5,129 nt of DNA from contig DQHW01000032.1 in the NCBI GenBank assembly GCA_003524305.1, positions 1 through 5,129 of the forward strand. Direction: 5' to 3'. The stretch comes from Anaerolineaceae bacterium. Lineage in GTDB: Bacteria; Chloroflexota; Anaerolineae; Anaerolineales; Anaerolineaceae. Below the pieces are notes generated by a model. That model did not search any database and was not told where the DNA came from. It saw nothing but the letters and a program-made list of their open reading frames with translations. Positions 1 through 5,119 of this stretch are shown here, piece by piece; within the stretch, counting starts at the first letter, position 1; each line of letters begins with the position of its first letter. The position numbers were made by a program, and so were the translations under genes.

Positions 1-12
1 CTGCAGCGACTA

Positions 13-378
13 ATGCACATGAAGTACAAACCTTCCGAATTGGCTGAAGAAATGGGGGTATCGGTTGATACCATCCGGAGGTCGTACATCCCTGCAGGAG
101 CGCCATGTGAGAAAGACGCCCTGGGGAACATCTGGATCGTTGGGGATGTGTTTGCCAAATGGGTGGTGGATCACGCTAAGACCAATCAGCGAAAGCCGGC
201 AAAGATGAAAATGGAACCCAGCCAGGCTTATTGTGTGGGATGCAACAAAATTGTGACTTTGCTTAAACCGAAGGTTGAAAAACCGAATGCCCGCGGTGTG
301 GCAAACTTGACCGGCCGCTGTCCGGTCTGTAACAAGAAAGTAAACCGGTTCTGTAAGGCATCGGAATGGCAGGGTTAA
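13..378 (+). CDS. Helix-turn-helix / zinc-ribbon accessory protein of the recombinase
   Basis: The product is a small basic protein of up to 121 aa. Residues about 5-50 (KPSELAEEMGVSVDTIRRSY, then GNIWIVGDVFAKWV) have the form of a MerR/excisionase-type helix-turn-helix with a short wing. Residues 74-106 hold two CxxC pairs (C74/C77 and C103/C106) that should bind zinc as a ribbon; C114 is an extra cysteine. Its stop is one base before the recombinase start, so the two genes are probably co-transcribed and translationally coupled. From that position I infer a DNA-binding partner of the recombinase, such as a directionality factor or site-recognition subunit. The start is uncertain: ATG at 13 and ATG at 19 both lack a convincing ribosome site, and the frame stays open to base 1, so the true start may lie outside the window. 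A plain transcriptional regulator is the alternative. Confidence 0.8.
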   Translation: MHMKYKPSELAEEMGVSVDTIRRSYIPAGAPCEKDALGNIWIVGDVFAKWVVDHAKTNQRKPAKMKMEPSQAYCVGCNKIVTLLKPKVEKPNARGVANLTGRCPVCNKKVNRFCKASEWQG

Positions 379-379
379 G

Positions 380-1459
380 ATGATCAACCGCGACAACTAC
401 CTTGATATTAAAAAATATACGGTCTTTTTGAAAGACGTGTCTCAAAACGACGATCGGTCGATTGCGACAGTGAGGCCTCGTTTGAAGCATCTCCTGGAGT
501 GGGCGGATGGAACCCGGTTCAGCGCAGCGCAAAAAATCAAACCGACTTTTCCGGTCTATTTGGCTAGCTTGAAGGATAAAGAAGGTAACCCATCCATCGG
601 GCCCACGCATTTTGCTTCTTGTTGCAAAACCGCCCGAGCATATTTCAAATGGGCAAGACAGGAATACCCGCGAACTTATAAAGATATTGACTTAAACTGG
701 ATTGTCTCGATCAAACCACCCAAAGCCCGCAGCGAACAGTCTGAGGTGAAGGTCAGAGAATACTACAAGGTTGAAGAGGTGATCCAGCTAGCGACCTGCG
801 AAGTGAACACAATAATGCTCAAACGGATGCAGGCTGCAGCAGCGTTCCTTTTTCTCTCTGGGATGAGGATCGGAGCATTCGTCTCTCTGCCGATCAAGTG
901 TGTGAATTTGGAGACCACGGAAGTATCACAATTGCCGGCCATGGGTGTGAATACGAAAAACCATAAAGCAGCAGTGACAACCCTGCTGAACATTCCGGAG
1001 CTGGTAGAGGTTATAAAGAATTGGGATGCGTTCTTGCGGACGCGGGTGCCTGATCATATTTTGTGGTACGTGCCTTTCACACATGATCTGCAGCCGGCCG
1101 ACGTAAACCCGACCAAAGAGCGGATCAAAACCAGGCAGGATAATTTCAGGGATGATCTAAAGCAACTTTGTGTGATTGCCGGTGTGAAATACAAATCAGC
1201 TCATAAGTTTCGGCATGGGCATACGGTGTGGGCTTTGAAGCGAGCCAAAGACATGGAACAGCTTAAAGCCATCTCTCAAAACTTGATGCATGCAAATATT
1301 GGAATCACTGATGGCATCTATGGGAATTTGGAGAATGGCGATGTGCATAATACCATCGCCGGTTTGGCCAATGTGAAAGTGGAGAGCCAATCTGATCAAG
1401 AAGCACTTAGTCGGGTGATCGCGCTGCTGCAGTCGCAGCAGAAGCCTACGGCAGGTTAA
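380..1459 (+). CDS. Tyrosine recombinase / integrase
   Basis: This is a 359-aa site-specific recombinase of the phage-integrase (tyrosine) family, which cuts and rejoins DNA through a 3'-phosphotyrosine. Residues about 1-115 look like the SAM-like core-binding domain and about 125-330 like the catalytic domain. The active-site set is visible: R163 in SGMRIGAFVSL, a likely beta-hairpin lysine at K193 or K196, H275-x-x-R278 in HKFRHGHT, H304 in LMHANIG, and the nucleophile Y314 in GIYGNL. The length is normal and the gene appears intact. AGGG at 371-374 lies 5 bases before the ATG. The gene follows the helix-turn-helix/zinc-ribbon gene by one base. Its stop codon runs into the first palindrome, and the genes beyond are all convergent with it. 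It is not obviously an IntI (I see no added IntI-type patch), nor a standard XerC/D. The exact subfamily is unknown. Confidence 0.95.
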   Translation: MINRDNYLDIKKYTVFLKDVSQNDDRSIATVRPRLKHLLEWADGTRFSAAQKIKPTFPVYLASLKDKEGNPSIGPTHFASCCKTARAYFKWARQEYPRTYKDIDLNWIVSIKPPKARSEQSEVKVREYYKVEEVIQLATCEVNTIMLKRMQAAAAFLFLSGMRIGAFVSLPIKCVNLETTEVSQLPAMGVNTKNHKAAVTTLLNIPELVEVIKNWDAFLRTRVPDHILWYVPFTHDLQPADVNPTKERIKTRQDNFRDDLKQLCVIAGVKYKSAHKFRHGHTVWALKRAKDMEQLKAISQNLMHANIGITDGIYGNLENGDVHNTIAGLANVKVESQSDQEALSRVIALLQSQQKPTAG

Positions 1460-1477
1460 TGGTTGCGCGCAAACATT
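1458..1477. repeat. Palindrome copy 1, adjacent to the recombinase (candidate recombination site)
   Basis: This is a 20-bp inverted repeat centred between 1467 and 1468. Nine of ten base pairs match; the exception is the pair 1462/1473. The left arm is AATGGTTGCG and the right arm CGCAAACATT. Its first two bases are the last two of the recombinase stop codon. The right half GCGCAAACATTT (1467-1478) is identical in all three copies, whereas the left half differs most here. It lies between the convergent recombinase gene and the 71-codon gene. It could be an attachment or cassette-insertion site, or less likely a weak bidirectional terminator, since no T tract follows the stem. Confidence 0.75.
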
Positions 1478-1483
1478 TGGTAC

Positions 1484-1699
1484 TTAATCGTATAGATACT
1501 TGCAATATAAGTTTATATAGCTGTTCAATCCACGGCCGGCTTTGGCAAGTTCTTTCATCTTTTCGACATGGACAGTACCAGCTTTTTGATAGGAATAAGT
1601 ATATGGATTACCGGTAGAAAATTGTACTTTTATCCAAGTACTTCCAATATCAAAATATAAAACATTGGAATTGCCATTTAAATTAGCATATTTTTCCAC
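1484..1699 (-). CDS. KTSC-like small protein, copy 1
   Basis: The product is a 71-aa soluble protein starting at GTG (1699), with an excellent ribosome site AAGGAGG at 1705-1711 on the minus strand, five bases away. The pattern of a short beta hairpin (WIKVQFSTGNPYTYSY) followed by a helix and GRGLNSYIN...Y matches the general shape of KTSC-type domains, small beta-rich folds found alone or at the end of larger proteins, whose biochemical role is poorly defined. It is about 46 percent identical to the second copy at 1762-1980. It is the only gene in the unit between palindromes 1 and 2. The palindrome ends 15 bp before its start, and its stop is 6 bp from palindrome 1. No signal peptide or membrane segment is seen. 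The domain name is from memory of the family pattern, and the function is unknown. Confidence 0.85.
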   Translation of the reverse strand: MEKYANLNGNSNVLYFDIGSTWIKVQFSTGNPYTYSYQKAGTVHVEKMKELAKAGRGLNSYINLYCKYLYD

Positions 1700-1703
1700 T
1701 ATT

Positions 1704-1711
1704 CCCTCCTT
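1704..1711 (-). promoter_or_regulatory. Ribosome binding site fixing a GTG start
   Basis: The minus strand reads AAGGAGGG here, close to the full anti-Shine-Dalgarno match. It lies five bases (counting from AAGGAGG) before the GTG at 1699 and only a few bases after palindrome 2. It supports GTG as the start of the 71-aa protein. Confidence 0.8.
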
Positions 1712-1714
1712 GAA

Positions 1715-1736
1715 AAATGTTTGCGCGCAAACATTT
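1715..1736. repeat. Palindrome copy 2 (perfect, candidate recombination site or operator)
   Basis: This is a perfect 22-bp palindrome made of AAATGTTTGCG and its reverse complement, centred between 1725 and 1726. It separates the two KTSC-like genes. With copy 3 it shares a 24-bp stretch with a single mismatch (1724 against 2276). In the minus direction it comes 15 bp before the GTG of the first KTSC-like gene, and it lies 25 bp after the stop of the second. The GC-only centre flanked by AT-rich arms would suit a recombinase core site with two inverted arms. A dimeric repressor such as a LacI-type protein could also bind such a sequence. Confidence 0.85.
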
Positions 1737-1761
1737 GATGCCTGTAATTAGGTAAATCATC

Positions 1762-1980
1762 TTACCTTTCGTATGCAAACCTTGTATGGATATTTATATA
1801 ATTATGCAATCCACGCCCTTCAGTGGCGAGTCGTTTCATGATCTCGATATTTTTATATCCTGCAGATTTGTGTGTATATTTATATGTTGAATTATTTGTG
1901 AAATATACTCTAATCCAGTCTTCTCCAATTTCAAAACCAGAGATCCCTGAATCACCATTTAAATTTGCGTACTTTTCCAA
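1762..1980 (-). CDS. KTSC-like small protein, copy 2
   Basis: This is a paralogue of the protein at 1484-1699, 72 aa if started at TTG 1980. I chose that start because GGAG at 1987-1990 is six bases upstream and because the sequence then begins LEKYANLNG, lining up with MEKYANLNG of copy 1. A start at TTG 1992 would add four residues and would have no ribosome site. About 33 of 71 positions are identical, including YANLNG, F-x-IG-x-x-WI, the YxY hairpin, AG, GRGL and YIN. Divergence this large argues against a recent local duplication. It is second in its unit, 68 bp after the 66-aa gene, and a weak promoter-like pair lies in that gap. No membrane or export signal is seen. The function is unknown. 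Confidence 0.85.
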   Translation of the reverse strand: MEKYANLNGDSGISGFEIGEDWIRVYFTNNSTYKYTHKSAGYKNIEIMKRLATEGRGLHNYINIHTRFAYER

Positions 1981-1986
1981 GTCTAG

Positions 1987-1990
1987 CTCC
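1987..1990 (-). promoter_or_regulatory. Ribosome binding site deciding a TTG start
   Basis: GGAG on the minus strand lies six bases before TTG 1980-1978. It decides between two in-frame TTG codons, because the upstream one at 1992 overlaps this motif itself and has no purine-rich stretch in front. Confidence 0.6.
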
Positions 1991-2006
1991 AATGCGAGAA
2001 TTTCAA

Positions 2007-2036
2007 ATATTATTACATATTATTTTGAAAACACAA
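2007..2036 (-). promoter_or_regulatory. Possible promoter of the second KTSC-like gene
   Basis: On the minus strand TTGTGT (2036-2031) and TAATAT (2012-2007) are 18 bases apart and lie in the very AT-rich gap before the TTG start. The spacing is acceptable and the hexamers are partial matches to the sigma-70 consensus. The same stretch has inverted arms TTTCAAA (2001-2007) and TTTGAAA (2024-2030) that could mark an operator. AT-rich DNA yields such matches by chance, so this is tentative. Confidence 0.3.
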
Positions 2037-2048
2037 GTTATGACTTTT

Positions 2049-2249
2049 CTATCCAGCACTTTTCAGTAAATCTTCGTAACTGCGATTTTTTGCTTTGATT
2101 TTTTCTTTATGAACCGCTTCATAAAGATCATACCCATCTCCCTTGCCATGGATATGAAGACGGTTACAAAAATCCATCACAGCATCTTTTAGTTCATTGT
2201 CAGGCACATCAGCCAGTTCGCGTATTTGGGGGGTACTCTTTTTGACCAT
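2049..2249 (-). CDS. Small charged hypothetical protein (66 aa)
   Basis: I do not recognise this protein. The start at ATG 2249 is supported by AGGAG at 2254-2258, four bases upstream. A longer reading from 2282 would begin inside palindrome 3 and has no ribosome site. The product is rich in lysine, aspartate and glutamate, with one cysteine (C28), a central GKGDGYDLYEAV segment, and predicted helices on both sides (about 17-33 and 40-65). No membrane segment or metal site is seen. It is the first gene of the unit between palindromes 2 and 3. It is followed after 68 bp by the second KTSC-like gene, with which it may share a transcript. A small antitoxin-like or regulatory role is possible but unsupported. 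Confidence 0.7.
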   Translation of the reverse strand: MVKKSTPQIRELADVPDNELKDAVMDFCNRLHIHGKGDGYDLYEAVHKEKIKAKNRSYEDLLKSAG

Positions 2250-2265
2250 TTTGCTCCTACATATA

Positions 2266-2289
2266 AAAATGTTTGAGCGCAAACATTTT
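2266..2289. repeat. Palindrome copy 3 (candidate recombination site or operator)
   Basis: This is a 24-bp inverted repeat centred between 2277 and 2278, with one mismatched pair (2276/2279). The centre reads GAGCGC instead of GCGCGC. The arms AAAATGTTTG and CAAACATTTT are otherwise complementary. It bounds the array on the side away from the recombinase and lies 16 bp before the ATG of the 66-aa gene. Confidence 0.8.
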
Positions 2290-2292
2290 ATT

Positions 2293-2331
2293 GCTGCCCG
2301 GTGCGGACTCGTCTTAGCCCTACCGGGCAGC
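2293..2331. repeat. GC-rich perfect hairpin in an AT-rich gap
   Basis: GCTGCCCGGT (2293-2302) and ACCGGGCAGC (2322-2331) are perfectly complementary over ten bases around a 19-base loop. It begins four bases after palindrome 3. It lies downstream of the NUDIX gene on the minus strand, so it could end or slow that operon's transcript. However, neither strand has a T run after the stem, so a standard intrinsic terminator is not shown. The high GC content contrasts with the flanks and suggests a separate origin, for example the remnant of another mobile-element end. Confidence 0.6.
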
Positions 2332-2335
2332 TCGT

Positions 2336-2384
2336 TAATTAATCTTGGTGATTTGGGTGAATCAATGAACCGAACTAATTAATC
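2336..2384. repeat. Short direct repeat in the non-coding gap
   Basis: TAATTAATC occurs at 2336-2344 and again at 2376-2384, 40 bases apart, in the gene-free stretch between palindrome 3 and the NUDIX gene. It could be a target duplication or protein-binding pair, but in AT-rich DNA chance is quite possible. Confidence 0.3.
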
Positions 2385-2419
2385 CACCAATGCAATTTAT
2401 TTTTATGCATTATCATTAT

Positions 2420-3079
2420 TTATATTAAATTACGAAATTTTGCGCGAGAATAAGCGGCAATTGTAAAACCATCGGTGATTTGTGAATTGCTAATCATTTT
2501 CTCAACTTCGTTAATATCGAATAATTTATAATCCTTGATACCCTCATCTTCATTTGGTCTCCCGATAGATGATAAATTTGCTAGGAAAAGTTCTGAGCGA
2601 ACTCCCTCAATTCCGGTATTGCTATGATATGGACCCAGATCAAGAAGAGATTCAATTTCACCATGGATTTCATCAGCTATTTCGTTTTTTGCATTTTCTT
2701 CTGGAGGTATATTTGATTCACCAAATCCTCGAGGTGCTTCTAAATGCCAACTTCTAGTTGCATGCCTGAATTGATTTAATAAAACGATTCTGTTTTGATA
2801 TTTCGCTAGAACAGCTACTGAGGTCCCTTTAGAAAAGTCCGCCTGATTAACTAAACGAAAATAGGTTCCAATTCTACCGCTGGGAAAATATACCAAATCT
2901 CGAAGAATGCATATGTACTGATCTTCATACACAACTCCGATTTTGCGATACTTTTTGGGTATTTCACTTTTTTGTTGTTCCCAATTTTTTATTTCTTCTT
3001 TATTTGTAATTATCCTAAATAATGCATCATCGTTACTAAATAAATTTGGGTGGTTTTTAATTAGCTCATGATAATTCAT
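2420..3079 (-). CDS. NUDIX hydrolase, ADP-ribose pyrophosphatase-like
   Basis: The product is 219 aa from ATG 3079, whose ATGA overlaps the stop of the preceding 523-aa gene. That overlap, typical of coupled translation, is preferred over a TTG at 3088. The segment LLNQFRHATRSWHLEAPRGF (101-120) is the usual lead-in of ADP-ribose or nucleotide-sugar pyrophosphatases and runs into the NUDIX box. The box is degenerate: E133, D136 and E137 stand for the metal-binding acidic residues, while the usual arginine is N132 and the usual glycine before the last hydrophobic is H139. A later NTGIEG...FLANL stretch fits the family. About 80 N-terminal residues precede the NUDIX fold. It probably hydrolyses a nucleoside diphosphate linked to another group, but the substrate cannot be read here. 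It is the last gene of a three-gene operon. Confidence 0.85.
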   Translation of the reverse strand: MNYHELIKNHPNLFSNDDALFRIITNKEEIKNWEQQKSEIPKKYRKIGVVYEDQYICILRDLVYFPSGRIGTYFRLVNQADFSKGTSVAVLAKYQNRIVLLNQFRHATRSWHLEAPRGFGESNIPPEENAKNEIADEIHGEIESLLDLGPYHSNTGIEGVRSELFLANLSSIGRPNEDEGIKDYKLFDINEVEKMISNSQITDGFTIAAYSRAKFRNLI

Positions 3080-4647
3080 ATTACCCAACTTTCATAATCT
3101 GTTGCATTCCCTCTGGTAGAAATATTGTTTGCAATCATCTGTGAGTGGAGAATTACTAATTCCTCAGTGGAATTATATGGATCATTTGCAAATTCCTCAA
3201 TTTGTATTCTACTAATAATCATATTTTGATCATTTTTATGAATTAATTCTGTAATTCCTTTCTGTTCGTCAGTAACAATTTGAAAACCATTATCAAGTTT
3301 TTGATTTATCAGTTCGATATGATTAATTCTGGTTTCATGGTAACTTTCAGCTTTGGATACTAAATCTGCTAAGTTATGGGGACTTCTATTTTTTGAGTAG
3401 GTTGTATTAGCCTGTTTGTATAATTCAAGTTGTTGAAGATAATTTCTTATTGATTCTACCCATGAGTCATCTTGCCACTTAGAAAAAAAATTTTCCCAAA
3501 ATGGTTCAAAATTACAATTAATCCAATTGGAATAAAAATCGTTTTGATTTATTGAAGAATCGAATGTTGTATATGGAACATTATTAATTGAATTTTTCTC
3601 GTTGATGAATTTGTTTCTTGACCAATTACCCATAGCAAAGGCTAACTCATCATAACCCCATATTGAATCTTGTCCCATAAATATTGTATTTAACTCTTGT
3701 TTTGCGCTAGTTCCGATAAAAGAAGCGAAATTATATATACTATCAACAATTGCATTCATCCCCATCTTTTTTTTCTGAATAGTTTTTGTATCACCTGAAA
3801 AATATATTCCTGGGTTTTCTCTGAATTCGGTACGTATTTTTGATCGATTATCCAGAATATTTTTTGCTTTAAGAATTGAAAAAATATTTATTGTTTCTTC
3901 TAATAATGGTAACCTTTTCAAGTAAATTTCCGAACAAGTTACACAAAGGATATTCTTTAAGAATTCATCATTTTCGATCAAATTGATATTTATTTGAGTA
4001 ATTTTGTCCAACATGTTTGTTCTAATGTCTTTATTTGATCCGATTTGGTGAATGAGAATCGGATGTGTATAGAAAAAATTTAATATCCGAAATAGATCTT
4101 CAAGTAATTGTTCTTCGTTATTTTCCATTTTTGCGAAACCATGAGGAAATGTTGTATTTTCACTTTCTAAAATTTTTGCCAAAGCAATTCGCCTATTTGA
4201 GTCAAAATTAGGCCAAGCTGAAAGTTCAAAATACTTTGGGTTTTTTATCCCATCTTTCTTGAAAATGTAGGAGGTAAGGAGGTAAGGATTTCGCAAATAA
4301 TCACCACCTTCTTCTTCATGTGAGTAGTTATAAAAAGCAAATTTAAATGGAAAATAAGTTCCAACGTTTCTATTTCCACGCTCCTCAATAATTTTAATAA
4401 CTTCCGAAAGAATCCGTAACAATCCATACGAATCTACTAATTGATTAACCGGGAAAATAATGCCGTTTCCCATTAATATTGTTGCAGCAACTGAATAACG
4501 TGCTTGGTTTAATACGTCTCTTAAATTAATCCCTTTCACTTCTAAATCTTCTTTTGAGTACCTAATGGAGTCTAGTGAATCTAAATACCTCCAATTAAAA
4601 ATCCGATATTCACATTCTGATATTTGTGGTGATTCTCCGGTTCTCAT
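3076..4647 (-). CDS. Large protein of unknown function (523 aa)
   Basis: I do not recognise this family. The start at ATG 4647 is backed by AAAAGGAGAGG (4651-4661), and the gene follows the membrane protein gene by 16 bp. The protein appears cytoplasmic, with no signal peptide or clear membrane helix. A compact N-terminal part (about 20-90) holds ARYSVAATILMGNGIIFPVN followed by QLVDSYGLLRIL. The middle (about 180-270) is helical with a CVTC pair at 235-238 that is too isolated to call a zinc site. About 325-395 is rich in tryptophan and phenylalanine (SIWGYDELAFAMGNW, FYSNWI, FEPFWENFFSKW). About 400-480 is likely long helices or coiled coil. No Walker, nuclease HD, TIR or protease motif could be found. 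It is coupled to the NUDIX gene, so the two products probably work together. Confidence 0.85.
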   Translation of the reverse strand: MRTGESPQISECEYRIFNWRYLDSLDSIRYSKEDLEVKGINLRDVLNQARYSVAATILMGNGIIFPVNQLVDSYGLLRILSEVIKIIEERGNRNVGTYFPFKFAFYNYSHEEEGGDYLRNPYLLTSYIFKKDGIKNPKYFELSAWPNFDSNRRIALAKILESENTTFPHGFAKMENNEEQLLEDLFRILNFFYTHPILIHQIGSNKDIRTNMLDKITQININLIENDEFLKNILCVTCSEIYLKRLPLLEETINIFSILKAKNILDNRSKIRTEFRENPGIYFSGDTKTIQKKKMGMNAIVDSIYNFASFIGTSAKQELNTIFMGQDSIWGYDELAFAMGNWSRNKFINEKNSINNVPYTTFDSSINQNDFYSNWINCNFEPFWENFFSKWQDDSWVESIRNYLQQLELYKQANTTYSKNRSPHNLADLVSKAESYHETRINHIELINQKLDNGFQIVTDEQKGITELIHKNDQNMIISRIQIEEFANDPYNSTEELVILHSQMIANNISTRGNATDYESWVI

Positions 4648-4663
4648 TATCCTCTCCTTTTGC

Positions 4664-5119
4664 TTATAACCGATTCATATATTTTCTACCGTTTGTTGTA
4701 ATTTTTACAGTTGATTCTCCGATATCGGTAATTAATCCATAAAACAACAAAGTATCTAATAAATTAATTATTTGGTTATTGTCCATTGTGATTTCGTATT
4801 TTCTGAGAGCCCAATTTCGTAATAGATCTTTTTTATATCCATCATCCTTATACAAAGATACTTGATGCAAAATTTCTTTTGCAACTAGTTGATTTGCAAT
4901 AGGATAATCTTTACCTACTAGTTTAGATATATATTCATAAACTGAAATTATCCCCGCAGTAACTGTTAATACCCCACAAATTGCGAGGGCTGTGTAGGAC
5001 ACATATATGTACCAAGGTTTATCAGTCATATTTAGAGAAATGAAAACTGTAATAAAAGTCGGTATTCCAACAACAAAGAAAATAACTATTAGTGAAATAA
5101 TTCTACTTTTCCAATTCAT
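4664..5119 (-). CDS. Two-helix membrane protein with winged-helix-like C-terminus (151 aa)
   Basis: The product has two hydrophobic segments, about 7-29 and 37-61, joined by a very short polar turn (NMTDKPW). A soluble tail of about 85 residues follows, most likely in the cytoplasm. In the tail, LLDTLLFYGLI (120-130), a short loop, then STVKITTNGRKYM (136-148) resembles the recognition helix and wing of winged-helix domains; this fold call is inference. GGAGGG at 5124-5129 lies four bases before ATG 5119, so the gene is complete although at the window edge. It heads the operon visible here, but further genes may lie upstream outside the window. A membrane-anchored sensor or effector whose tail contacts the 523-aa protein is possible. 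No catalytic motif is seen. Confidence 0.85.
   Translation of the reverse strand: MNWKSRIISLIVIFFVVGIPTFITVFISLNMTDKPWYIYVSYTALAICGVLTVTAGIISVYEYISKLVGKDYPIANQLVAKEILHQVSLYKDDGYKKDLLRNWALRKYEITMDNNQIINLLDTLLFYGLITDIGESTVKITTNGRKYMNRL

Larger units (their letters stand above)
1458..2289. mobile_element. Candidate cassette array bounded by three palindromes
   Basis: Two units lie between three near-identical palindromes, 258 bp and 552 bp from centre to centre. Each unit opens on the minus strand with palindrome, ribosome site and gene, and closes with a stop 6-25 bp before the next palindrome, leaving almost no spare DNA. A tyrosine recombinase abuts the array. These facts are seen directly. 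That the units are mobile and moved by this recombinase is inference from the resemblance to integron cassettes. Differences from integrons are that the genes read towards the recombinase gene, the sites are short simple palindromes rather than long folded attC sites, and unit B carries two genes. Confidence 0.4.

Noticed and set aside
1424..1441. Seven-base stem with four-base loop near the end of the recombinase gene
   Set aside because: It is explained by the leucine and glutamine codons (CTGCTGCAG, CAGCAG) of the protein tail, and no T tract follows.
1458..1477. Palindrome 1 as a bidirectional intrinsic terminator between convergent genes
   Set aside because: No T tract follows the stem on either strand, and the same palindrome occurs twice upstream of genes, where a terminator would make little sense.
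2250..2282. Longer 77-aa version of the 66-aa protein
   Set aside because: Its start lies inside palindrome 3 with no ribosome site, whereas ATG 2249 has AGGAG at a workable distance.
2269..2382. Short plus-strand reading frame of 37 codons starting in palindrome 3
   Set aside because: It has no ribosome site, runs through the hairpin and repeats, and lacks any recognisable feature.
2293..2384. Integron attC site
   Set aside because: I looked for RYYYAAC and GTTRRRY boxes flanking the hairpin. The nearest sequences (GTTAATT and AATTAAC) do not fit the consensus, and the stem is a perfect inverted repeat without the expected unpaired bases.
2389..2411. AATGCA/TGCATT inverted repeat after the NUDIX gene as its terminator
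   Set aside because: The stem is only six pairs of mixed composition with an 11-base loop, and on the minus strand no run of T follows.
3119..3136. TGTTTGCAAT sequence resembling a fourth palindrome copy
   Set aside because: It lies within the coding region of the 523-aa gene, lacks the GCGCGC centre, and matches only a few bases of the arm.
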